NCBI RefSeq assembly: GCF_033568475.1
Contig: NW_027331833.1
Coordinates: 4,526,001 to 4,590,000, forward strand
From: Henckelia pumila
Taxonomy: Eukaryota > Streptophyta > Magnoliopsida > Lamiales > Gesneriaceae
DNA length: 64,000 nucleotides
Reading direction: 5' to 3'
This document shows, piece after piece, positions 35,647 to 46,439 of the stretch. How positions within the stretch are numbered: position 1 is the stretch's first letter; each line of letters begins with the position of its first letter. Below the pieces are notes generated by a model. It worked only from the letters and a program-made list of their open reading frames with translations. It made no database searches and was not told the origin of the DNA. Both the position numbers and the translations under genes were made by a program.

Positions 35647-36846
35647 AAATTAAAGACTTCGTGGTTTTTTAATTTTTAATATAATTGGACAATCCATTTT
35701 GTAATTGGATTCTGAAATGAGTATGTGATTGTTTAGCATGATTATGAAAATCATTTTTTTTATATGGGTACATGAAATTCATAATAAGAGTTTATGTGTT
35801 TAATATAAAAGAATCTTGTCCATATATAATATTAAGAATGTGAGATTGATTTTATATATCATGAATATTAAATATTATGGTTGGCTTTGTGTCCAATATA
35901 ATATTTATTCTCATATTATATAGATATGGCAAGAATTAGACACGCTCTTAGCATCCTTCGTGGAGCAGCTAAATTTCAAAGAGCCCCGGAACGAATAGCA
36001 AAATTGCACATGTTTAAGCAATATAACATGAATCACATGCATAGTATGCCTCAACATATTAAAGTTTGGGAGGACATGCGTATGGATCTTGTGCATTTGG
36101 GTAATTATTTTTGAGATTATGATAAATTTTGAATATTGAGAAATTCCCTGCCTGGACATTGGAAGAACATATTCGATGAAATAATTAACGAAAGGGAATA
36201 TTCGTCGACCTTCCTTGATGATGTACAATCATCACTGATTAAAAGATGGAGGAAAGAGGTAGAACTCGAGATGAAAAAGTCATTATCTTTAAGGATAAAT
36301 ACTGGTGCTCGTCTCTTGAAGTTCGCTCCATCTGACATGCTCTCAAAGGAAATGACCAAAATGATAACCCGCATGTGCAATAAGAAGAAATTAGATTTTA
36401 TTTAGGGAAATTACTTGTTATAATCTACGTTTTTATGTTTAGTTGTAAATGTTTTATATGAACATGTTATCTGACACAAGTAATGTAGTTTATGTTTTAT
36501 TTGTATTTGAATATTAGCATGTTGTAAAATTTAATGTTAGTTTATGTAAATACATGCTTATCTATATATTTCTATTTGGAATTTATAAAGATATTCCAAG
36601 TTAAGTGGGAGTTTTAGACTGGAAGAATTTGAGTGATTCTCACCTAAAATCATTGATATAATTTTTTTTGTAACTTTGAAATTAAATTTATGATGATGAC
36701 ATTAGGATTGTAGATGATGATTGGGAGCTTAGTGAACTTTCGAATCTATGATGTTAAATCATCATAGATGTTAATTACAAGTACAAAACTAATGTGTACA
36801 TTTAATGAGCATTAACATGTGTTATCACATCTAAAATATACAGACC
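35647..36846 (+). other. copia leader, second part, with unassigned coding-like stretches
   Basis: Between the CACTA element and gag lie two separate short frames. One at about 35926-36114 begins MARIRHALSILRGAAKFQRA. The other, at about 36136-36405, is rich in charged residues (KRWRKEVELEMKKSL). Codon use looks less random than the surrounding AT-rich DNA. I do not recognise either. They may be an extra element gene or captured host sequence. Confidence 0.35.
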
Positions 36847-39800
36847 ATGGCATCCAAATCTATCATTGCTGATCTTAACAAGGGTGACAAACTGAATGGT
36901 GACAACTATGATACTTGGCGCCATAAGATTTGGTATGTGCTTGATGAGCAAGATGCCTTAGAGGGTATCAACCAAATCATGCAGGATCCCGGTGTGGGTA
37001 ATACTGTTCAGCAGAGGAGAGATCAAGAAGCTTACCAAGCATGGAAAAAGAAAGATTCAACTGCTCGTGCTATTTTGGTTAGCTCTGTGATTGATGATCT
37101 CATCCATGAATGTGAACAACATACTACTGCTCATGACATTTGGGTGTACCTGAGGGAGAAATATGGAGGTACCACTGTCACCCGCCTGAGGCAATTGACT
37201 ATCAAGTTTGACACTTACAAGAAACAAGCTGATCACAACATCAAATAGCATTTGAGAACTATGTCAAACATGATACATGAATTGACATTAGCTGGTCATA
37301 TTCTCTTTGATGAGAAACAAGTTCAAGCTTTGATTCGATCTCTTCCTGACAAGTGGGAGCATCTGAAAGTCAATCTGACTCACAATGATAGCATTAAGAC
37401 TTTCTCTGATGCTGCTCGCCATGTTGAACTTGAGGATGAGCGGCTTGGTGCTGCTAAGTCCATAGCAAGTGCGTTTGTGGCTGAATCTAGTTCCAAGAAA
37501 TCTTCGGGCTTTAAACGTTTTAAGAACTGGAAGAATAATAGGAAGGGAAAGAATGTTGTGGAAGGATCCAAGAAGAACAACTTCAAGTCAAACCAAAAGA
37601 GTAAGCGTAAGAGGTTATGGAAGAAGAAAGATAAGAGCAAAATGAAGTGCTATAATTGTCAAGCATTTGGTAATTTCGCTCGTGAGTGCCCTGATCCTAA
37701 AAAAGGTATCACTTAATAATGCTTTTGTGAGTACTATATGTGTCTCTAGTACTGTTTTATTAAGTGAATCTTATCCTGTGTGGATTGTAGACTCAGGAGC
37801 AACAAACCATGTAACTAGAGATCGTGAAGCGTTGGCAGATTTTCGTCGAGTTCCTAGTGTGTAGATGGATATATGTAGGAAATAATGCAAGAGTTGAAGT
37901 CAAAGGAATCGGTACTTGCAAACTTGAGTTGCATGAAGGCCGAACTCTTATTCTACATGATGTTCTCTATGCACCGGAAATTCGACGAAATCTAGTATCT
38001 GTTGTTGTTCTTCTAGGATTAGGATTTTGTTTGAACTTTAGTAGTACTCTTGTTCGTATCTACTATGGCAATATGCATTATGGTTATTTTAGAAATCGTT
38101 TTATTGTGTTAGATTGTGACAGACAAATGTTTAACTATTATGTAGATCGATGTGTTTCGTTAAATGTTTGTTCATCTAGTCATGCAAATATGGATGCTTA
38201 TACTTGGCATGCTAGATTAGGTCACATAGGGCAAGACAAGATGAATCGACTAATGAAAGTAGGACTATTGGGTTCTATTTCTAAAGTTGATTTTTCGAAT
38301 TGTGAACACTGTCTTGCTGGTAAAATGACACAAAAACCATTCGAAAAAGCAATTAGGGCAGAATTCCACTGCAATTGATTCATTCAAATATATGTGGTCC
38401 AATGAGTGTGAAGGCTAGACATGGAGCCTCTTACTTCATTACGTTTATAGATGATTTCACTCGTTATGGTCATGTCTATTTGATTTCACATAAATCTGAA
38501 GCATTGGAATGTTTTAGACGTTATGCAAATGAAGTGGAAAACCAAATTGACAAAACAATTAAGGCTTTGAGAACTGACAGAGGTCGTGAATATCTATCAG
38601 ATCAATTTAAGGATCTATGTAATGAAAAGGAAATAATTAGACAATTGACTACTCCTTACACACCTCAGCAAAATGGTGTTGCTGAGAGAAGGAATAGAAC
38701 ATTGTTGGATATGACGAGGTCCATGATGGCGCAAGCTAATTTTTCTATTTATTTTTGGGGCGATGCTTTATTAGTTGCGGCCTATATCCTGAACAAGGTA
38801 CCTTCAAAGTCATTTACTTCCACGCCATATGAACTTTGGACTGGTAGGCAACCGGATCTCAGTAATCTTAGACCTTGGGGATCAACAATTTATATTTATG
38901 ATTCTACAAGTAAATATGGAAAGTTGGGTCCTCGAGGAAAGAAGTGTATTTTTATTAGATACTCTTAGCATTCTAAGGGTTACGTGTTCATTGGTGAACA
39001 TGATGATGGAAGCATTACTGAGATTAAATCACGAAATGTAAAATTTCTGGAGAATGACTTTCCTAAGCGAGGTGAAATAAAAGGGAATGAACCTTTATTT
39101 GAGTTATCTGATTCAGATAATGGGTTGTTGTCAAATGAGTCATCAAAAACTCAAGTGGATGAGTTTTTGTTTGATCCCAGTGGGAGAAATCCTGATCACA
39201 ATGATTCATCTGATCAGAGTGGGAGAAATCCTAATGGTCCTGCTCAAGATGATTCATTCGATCCGAGTAGGAGCAATACTGATCATATTGATTCATCTGA
39301 CCTCCAACTTCGAAAGAGCAATAGGAAAGATATGCCTAAACGTCATTATGACATCGAGGGGCACACATATATCATATCTTCAGTTGATGAAGAAGAGCCT
39401 AAAAACATAGATGAAGCTTTATCTTGTCCTTCGAGGGACAAATGGATGAATGCAATTGACGAAGAAATGGATTCAATGAAATCAAAAAAAATTTGGGAAC
39501 TAGTTGAAATTCCACATGGTCGTAAAGCTATAGGGAACAAGTGGGTTCTCAAAATTAAGCGAAAGGCTGATGGAACAATAGAGAGGTATAAGGCTCAACT
39601 GGTGGCAAAGGGTTACACTCAACAAGAGAGTATTGATTATGAAGAAACTTTTTCGCCAGTAGTGAGATTTACTTCTATTCGTCTGTTGTTGACCATAGTT
39701 GCTTATTTGGATTTAGAATTATATCAAATGGATGTTAAGACTGCTTTTATCAATGGAGAACTTGAGGAAGAAATCTACATGGAACAACCAGTAGGTTTTG

Positions 39801-40960
39801 TTGTTAAAGGTCAAGAAAACAAGTTTGTAAATTGAATAGATCAATTTATGGCCTTAAGCAGTCTTCTAGACAATGGTATTTGAGATTTCACAGAGCGATA
39901 ATCTCATATGACTTCATTATTATTGACGAAGACCATTGTGTTTATGTGAAGAGATCCAATAGAAAGTTTGTAATACTATCTCTTTATGTCGATGACATAT
40001 TGTTAGCTGAAAATGACAAGGAGTATATAGAAACCATTAAAAAGTGGTTGTCCTCGAATTTTGAGATGAAGAACATGGATGAGGCAGATTACATTCTAGG
40101 TGTTAAAATTCACAGAGATCGTTCTAAGAGACTGCTTACATTGTCTCAAGAATCTTACATTAAAAAGGTTCTAGAGCAATTTAGAATGTCGAATTGAAAA
40201 CCCATTGATACTCCCGTGGCCAAAGGCAAGAACTTAAGTCATGAAATGTACCCAAACACTTCTGAAGAAATCCATGAGATGTCCAAAATTCCATATTCCA
40301 GTGCAGTTGGGAGTTTGATGTACGCAATGATGTGTACTCGTCCCGATATTTGTTATGTTGTGGGTCTGGTCAGCAGGTATCAATCTAATCCAAGAAAAAA
40401 CACTGGAGTGCGGTTAAAAGGATTCTGATATACCTAAAAGGCACTACAGATTATTTCCTCTGTTATCAAGGAAAGGATCTAACACTGATGGGATACACAG
40501 ATGCTGACTGGGGTGGTGATTTAGATGAGCGTAAATCCATCTCTAGATATGCTTTCTTGTTAAATGGTGGATGCATATCTTGGAGAAGCAAGAAACAAAC
40601 ATGTGTATCTCTATCCACAATGAAAGAATAATTTGTGGCGTGTGCTTCTGCAGTGCAAGAAGGTGTTTGGTTGAGAATATTTCTAGATCATTTAGGTGTT
40701 GTAAGCAGTCCAGTGGGAGCTGTAACAGTTTATTGCAATAATCAATCAGCAATTGCTTACAAAAAAGATCCTAAATATCATGAAAAAACCAAACATATCG
40801 ATACAAATTACAATTTCATCAGAGATATTGTTGAAAAAAAGGAGGTGACTTTGAAATACATGCCTACGCGCATGATGGTGCCTGATCCTTTTACTAAGCC
40901 AATACCAAGAGATATCTTCATTGATCATGTTAGATCTCTTGGAATACGTAGGATGTGATT
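36847..40960 (+). pseudogene. copia gag-pol fossil
   Basis: Domains appear in copia order: gag (about 36850-37600) with a CCHC zinc knuckle (CYNCQAFGNFARECPD, near 37650), aspartic protease (WIVDSGATNHV, near 37780), GAG-pre-integrase and integrase (about 38190-38900), reverse transcriptase (about 39450-40200, with YVDDIL near 39990) and RNase H (about 40480-40930). Integrase before reverse transcriptase identifies Ty1/copia. The reading frame carries roughly eight breaks, so this copy is inactive. Lineage within copia was not determined. Confidence 0.9.
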
Positions 40961-42015
40961 GTATTAAAACACATGAATAATTAAGACATTGTGCTCATTA
41001 TTATAAGAATGTTTATTATGCGCTATGTGTACACATTTATTTTATGAATTTTTATCTGCGCATTAAAGGTATGTTTGAAAAGTTTGAGATTGGCTCTCTC
41101 ACACGAGCAATCGCCTCTGATGTTGAGAAACATGCAGAGATGAGACAATATTGATTTTTGTGGTGAATAAAATCAATACATATGTTGCCTTGGTCATGAA
41201 TTCCCAAGATGAGATTACTTTATGAAATTGTAATCGGAATGGATTTTTCCACAATCCATTAAACTTGTTATAACTAGATTAGAGTTTTCAATATATTGAT
41301 ACATGATGGAGGATAAACGAGGTGAAAACTCAAGTTAAGTGTTGAGACACACTTGAACTAAGATCTGTACGATGTGAATATTATATGTATGACATACGCT
41401 TCCAAAAGGAGGAAAAATCACATCGTAGCACGTGTTTTCATACCACGTGTACTGAAGTGACCATCTGGATAATGAGTAGATGAGTCCCAACTCATCGTGT
41501 GAGATCTGTAGGTTTAAATACAAACCTAATCTTATACCCTTAAGACTTTCAACGTTTTTTTAATTTTATTTTAGTGTTGCTACTTTAGCATGATACCAAT
41601 AACTGGACGATTCGGTAATGCGGTACATGTCTAAGAAAGCAGCTAAAATAGAAATTGAAAGATTTCAGTAGGAAAGGAAGATTTATTTTGACACTCATTT
41701 GGTATTCACTAGCCGGCTAATTATGTTTAAAATAGATGTTAGAACATAATTGTGAATACATCAAGTATGCTCTTATTATTTTGTATGGGACGAGAGATAC
41801 GTTGATTAGTGTAATAATAAATCTGGGGTATAACGAGTAGATATACTCATGAATATTATGAAATGAGCTGCTATATATCCTTAACAGGTGTATGGTTATA
41901 TGCTCTGGTTTAATATTCTCGTTGGTCACACGATCCATTTGATTGTATGAAATTGGTGGTATATGATTGTGAATAAACTAGACGAAAGGTCTAGCCCTCA
42001 TGTGCGAGTGGGAGA

Positions 42016-42429
42016 TGTAAGAAATAATGGGTTAATGGGTCGCCCATGAGGACTGACCCATACCCGATGATTCAAATTTTGAATCATTTGGAGGGAGTGG
42101 TTATTAGTTATAATAACCTCCCTAATCCCATAATCTTATGGGTGGTATGGGCCGTATGGCAGAAGTTAGTTGCTTCAATTTCTGTTCTTCTTAAAGTGCC
42201 GAGATCATCATTCCAAATTACACAATCAAGATATCATGTTTTGAAGCATTTGAGTTGTGAACTCGATTCCTTTCCGTTCGTGATCGGCATTGGACCATTG
42301 CATTGCTATTTTCGTCGGAAGAAAGGTTGGTAAATTCAACTACGTTAACGATCCTGTCTCGAATTAAGTGTTATTCGATTCGAGATATTTGAGTTTGACT
42401 CGAAAGATTCGAGTTCTATTTTTCCATCA
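42016..42429 (+). repeat. copia 3' LTR
   Basis: It starts TGTAAGAAATAATGG right after a purine-rich tract (GAGTGGGAGA) and ends in TCA; length 414 bp. It is the uninterrupted partner of the 5' LTR and preserves the empty Helitron insertion site at 42110/42111. Confidence 0.88.
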
Positions 42430-43174
42430 TGGACACATTTTAAATCCTTGAAATTGATATAGTAATTTTCCATGAAGGACAAATCACGTAACGCGAATTT
42501 AAGATATAATATCTAATTATCGTTTCAGGAAATTGGCTTTAAATCTCTAATCTAAAACTCAAATATTTGCTCAGTCCTTATGTCAGAAGATGTTTTTTTA
42601 TCAGTCCCTACTACTTTTATTTATTTGTTCCAACTCCATAGTAGCCTAAATGACATAAATATCCCCAAGATATTTTTTCACATTAAATTATATTTCCATA
42701 TTGGTCTACTGTCTCCTCATAAAAATTTTTTAAAAAAATGACGTCTTGTTTTTTTTTTTCATTTTTTGATAATCTTGTAAATTTATTAAGACTATGAAGG
42801 TGCACGTGCGAAACACGTGATAAACTTAAAATTATATATATGTTTATTAATATCTAATAAATATTCTAGATGTTTGATCGACAATAGTGATTGACATTAT
42901 TTTCAAACTAAACAAAAGGATATAAAATCAAAAACTGAAAAATCATAATGTTCATTATAAGTACTATAATCATTCTTTGTTAAGTTTTCAAAATTAAACA
43001 CAAGAAAAATAAACTCAAAAACTGAAGATACTGAAAATTTACAATTTTAGTCTAAAAGTTAGTCTATTTGGCTTTTAGTTATGTGACTTGTCAAAATTTG
43101 ATTTGTATCCAATAAATTCTAGTTTTTTTGTCTTTTTTTTGCCTGAAACCTCTAGATCTATAGAATATGGTTTA
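42430..43174. other. intergenic, no gene seen
   Basis: AT-rich spacer after the copia element. A small hairpin CACGTG-CGAAA-CACGTG lies near 42805-42821, reminiscent of a Helitron 3' hairpin but without a clear CTRR end. Confidence 0.4.
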
Positions 43175-43526
43175 TGTTGGGGTGCAATAATTGTCCCTGC
43201 TTGGTAGAAAGATCGAACCATAGCGCTTGGACTGATGTGCGGTTTAAAAAAAATTTGAGTTTCACCATTACCACCAGGTATAGCTTTTGGTAAAGTGGCA
43301 AACGTTCGGTCCTACAATTGATATCAGAGTCAAGGTCATGGATTCGATTCATATTGATTGTAAGGAGTGTAATTATTGTGAGGGAGATTGTTGGGGTGCA
43401 ATAATTGTTCCTGCTTGGTGAGCGATCGAACCATGACGTTTGAGCTGCTGTGCGATTAAAAGATTTGAGTTGCACAATTACCACTAGCTATAGCTTTTGG
43501 TAAAGCAGCAAGCGCTCGGTCCTACA
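43175..43526 (+). mobile_element. TRIM (miniature LTR retrotransposon)
   Basis: Two LTRs of about 140 bp (43175-43316 and 43389-43526) start TGTTGGGGTGCAATAATTGT and end CCTACA. Between them are only 72 bases, with a primer-binding-like GATATCAGAGTC right after the left LTR and a purine tract (GAGGGAGA) right before the right LTR. A perfect 5-base duplication GTTTA lies at 43170-43174 and 43527-43531. It has no coding capacity. Structurally it is whole for a TRIM; the LTRs differ at many sites, so it is old. Confidence 0.88.
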
Positions 43527-43696
43527 GTTTATTAGAAACTGGTGGTTTCCTACATAGTACGTGTGTTGAGAATAAAGTTTAGGTTGCACGAATTAAAATT
43601 CATCTGGGTAAAAAAAATGAGGAAAATAAAGCAAAATGACCTCAAAACATGCATCAAAATACGAGGGGAAAAGTGTCGTTTCTCTTATTTTTGTTT

Positions 43697-44018
43697 GGGA
43701 AAATTGCATTTTTGATTCCTTAAATTTGTCACTTATGATTTCGGTCTTTTATATTGTAAGATTTCAGTTTTAGTCTACTATATTTTATTTTTTTTATTTT
43801 TTTGACAATTTTAGTCATTTTTTCGAATGTGGCGCTAATGTTATCACTAATGCAGCGCTGATGTGAAGCTAACGTGTACAGTGTCACACCATCATTTTCA
43901 ACTAAAAGGGACTAAAGTAGCCAAAAATCGAAACACGCATGACTAAAATTGAATGTGAAAAATGGAGGACCAAAATCACAAAGTAACAAAATTAACGTAC
44001 ACAAACTGTAATTTTTCC
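43697..44018. mobile_element. Mutator-like MITE (322 bp)
   Basis: The ends GGGAAAATTGCA and the reverse complement of TGTAATTTTTCC are imperfect inverted repeats, with longer partial complementarity beyond them. A perfect 9-base duplication TTTTTGTTT lies at 43688-43696 and 44019-44027, the MULE signature. The TSD is low-complexity, which tempers the call a little. Confidence 0.75.
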
Positions 44019-44027
44019 TTTTTGTTT

Positions 44028-44837
44028 AGGTAATTTTTTTAAAATGTGTAATATAAGAGCTTTATTTTTATCACATTAGCCACGTAAAAGAGCGTCGGTG
44101 TGAAATAAGAAATCTTTAGTGTATTTAGTGATTTTGGATAACAAAAAGAAATCAACTTATAGGATGGAATCCAAACTTTAACAAGCTATATGATAAAATC
44201 AAAACAACCCAACTTACAGGAAAATTACATTTTTTCTAAAATATTATGTTTATATAGGAAATATCTAGGATAATAAACTTTTTTAGTTGTACCGTACCCT
44301 TCAGTCTAAAGCTCTTGCTTCATTTTAATTATATAGCGTAGATAATGTCATCATTTCCTATTTGAATGAAAAACACTTGAAAAAACTTGAAGGAATTAAA
44401 ATAAATGTACGTAATAATTTCAAAATTATTTATATGTAGATATACAAAAATTAGGTGAATCTAAATGACAATTCAAGAGCGGTTAATTAATAGATTAAAA
44501 AAACATTGGCATGAAAAGAAGTAGATAGACATTATTTGAGAGGAGACAAAAAAATATTCAAAGTAATTCATAATTGAGAAAGTTCAATAAAAATAAGTGT
44601 AGTTTCTTCTTGTTAAAAAATTAATGTGACACATCATAATCATTAGATGCGCATATTAATATTTCTAAAGTTGGTAAAAAGTTACCGTTTAGATTTAAGC
44701 TAAAAACATAGTACATATATGACAAAATGACATATATATATATATATATATACATAATTCAATAAATAATGTTTTTTGGAGGGAAAAACTTGTAAAATTA
44801 TTATTGCACATCGTCCACTACAAATTTAACCAATCAA
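44028..44837. other. intergenic, no gene seen
   Basis: AT-rich spacer. A TA-dinucleotide run lies at about 44731-44752. Confidence 0.4.
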
Positions 44838-44950
44838 AAAGAAAAATCATCATTCACCCAAATAAAAGGAGTAAGAATAGAACAAGCAAAACGAGCAATA
44901 CAATGGGCTACTCTGTTAGCCGAACGACGAAGCATGACCAATTATATTCA
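44838..44950 (-). pseudogene. RNase H-like (RVT_3) C-terminal fragment, LINE-type
   Basis: The minus strand reads VMLRRSANRVAHCIARFA, then FIWVNDDFSF and a stop. RRSANRVAH is the typical end motif of the RNase H-like domain found in plant LINEs and their domesticated relatives. Only the last 35 or so residues remain. Confidence 0.6.
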
Positions 44951-44983
44951 ACATATATCTACAACAACATAACGTTGACTTAT

Positions 44984-45010
44984 GATAGATAGATAGATAG
45001 ATAGATAGAT
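44984..45010. repeat. GATA microsatellite
   Basis: About six to seven GATA units, bordering one side of the 347-bp duplication. Confidence 0.9.
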
Positions 45011-45046
45011 AAATCCAACTTAATTTTTTTATATATCTTTCTTATT

Positions 45047-45723
45047 ATTTATTTATTTATAAATATTATTGCAATTATGCTAGCTACATTTTTTTTTTCT
45101 AAACTTTATACTTTTGAATGTGCATCATTTTCAATATTGAAGAACTAACAAACAATATATAAGTTGAGGGATATTATAATTTTAGGGATGAGCCAAAAAT
45201 GGGAAAACCAATAAAAAGAGATTCATTGTATTTAATGTCCAAATGTTAATGTTAATAATTGCTATTAGTCATTTAAGATGGACAAAAAATGACTAATGAA
45301 CCCACAAAAGAAATTTTTTCTAGCTTATATAGTGAAGGATATAGGGGAAATTTACAATTGGAAGTGGTATATTTATAATATAGAATAGATAGATTTATTT
45401 ATTTATAAATATTATTGCAATTATGCTAGCTACATTTTTTTTCTAAATTTTATACTTTTGAATGTGCATCATTTTCAATATTGAAGAACTAACAAATAAT
45501 ATATAACTTGAGGGATATTATAATTTTAGGGATGAGCCGAAAATGGGAAAACCAATAAGAAGAGATTCATTGTATTTAATGTCCAAATGTTAATGTTAAT
45601 AATTTCTATTAGTCATTTAAAATGGACAAAAAAATGACTAATGAACCCACAAAAGAAAACTTCTAGCTTAAATAGTGAAGGATATAGGGACAAATTCACA
45701 ATTGAAAGTGGTATATTTATAAT

Positions 45724-45740
<17 letters not shown>
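45047..45740. repeat. tandem duplication, two units of about 347 bp
   Basis: Unit 1 is about 45047-45393 and unit 2 about 45394-45740. They are highly similar, differing by a few substitutions and small indels. They share the block TATGCTAGCTACATTTTTTT and later GGGATGAGCC. GATA arrays border the pair on both sides. There is no coding signal. Confidence 0.85.

Positions 45741-45761
<21 letters not shown>
45725..45761. repeat. GATA microsatellite
   Basis: About nine GATA units, directly after the second 347-bp unit. Confidence 0.9.
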
Positions 45762-45764
45762 GAA

Positions 45765-46240
45765 GTAACGTCACTAGATACAAGATTTACCAACCACATA
45801 GAAAAATTTCCAAACTCCCAAACAAAGGAAGAGTCGGAAGAAATAACAAAAGAAGCAAGTTTGTGAGCAACCTTATTCGCCGATCGTCGAATATGATAAA
45901 ACTTTCTATCATGGTGACCGTCGATAATGTTCCTAACTTCAGAAGCGAGTAATCCAATATAGTTGTGATCTTGATCACCTGGATCGGTGACTGCTTGCAC
46001 TGCCAGAAGAGTATCTGTAGAAATTTCATGAATCTCTATACTTTGATATTGTACCATCTTCAAACCTTCTCTAATTGCAATTTACCTCCCAAAAGCTAAA
46101 AAAATTTGTCCTACATGGTCACGCAACCCACAAAATATGAATTTAATGTTTCATTAAACGAATCATCTACATCCAACCGCATTTTGTGAGATTGCGATTT
46201 TGTCCAGATTCTAGGAGATGTCGAGGTCCGGCCCATATTG
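45765..46240 (-). pseudogene. RNase H-like (RVT_3) fragment, LINE-type
   Basis: The minus strand reads pieces of an RNase H-like domain: LRDHVGQIFLAFGR, a stop, then IREGLKMVQYQSIEIHEIST, DTLLAVQAV, NIIDGHHDRKFYHIRRSANK and VAHKLASFV. In the family the first piece is normally joined to the second, so the copy is broken at least once. The end runs into the GATA array. It and the fragment at 44838 flank the 347-bp duplication. Confidence 0.7.
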
Positions 46241-46439
46241 TTTGTGCTGAGATATTTTCAAGCATTCTAGAAGTCATACAACATCAAAACGCTCCAATCG
46301 ACATCCATATTCAAATATTCTCGATTCTCTGCATGTATGATCCGTAGTCATTCTTTTCATATTTCTCATGTCCTCATTATGAACAGCTCCATTCTCCCTG
46401 ATTGAGTGTCCTTCTCATCCATTCCAAAACATCAATGAT
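46241..46439. other. short spacer between LINE-type and gypsy fragments
   Basis: No domain could be assigned. It may be further degraded upstream LINE sequence on the minus strand. Confidence 0.3.

Larger units (their letters stand above)
22857..42429 (+). mobile_element. Ty1/copia element with nested Helitrons and CACTA insertion
   Basis: One copia copy spans 19.6 kb because of later insertions. Parts: 5' LTR 22857-29623 (split by Helitrons at 22940-29281), primer-binding site after it (about 29624-29637, TATCAGAGTC), leader with a CACTA element (30266-35646), gag-pol 36847-40960, polypurine tract about 42005-42015, and 3' LTR 42016-42429. The first dozen bases of the 5' LTR are missing and the left neighbour is unrelated, so the left target duplication cannot be read. 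The two LTRs differ at roughly 4-5 percent of bases by eye, which suggests an age of the order of one to two million years under usual plant rates. The element is broken. Confidence 0.85.

Noticed and set aside
42780-42825. Helitron 3' end
   Set aside because: The hairpin is present, but the adjacent terminus does not read CTRR and no matching 5' end was found.
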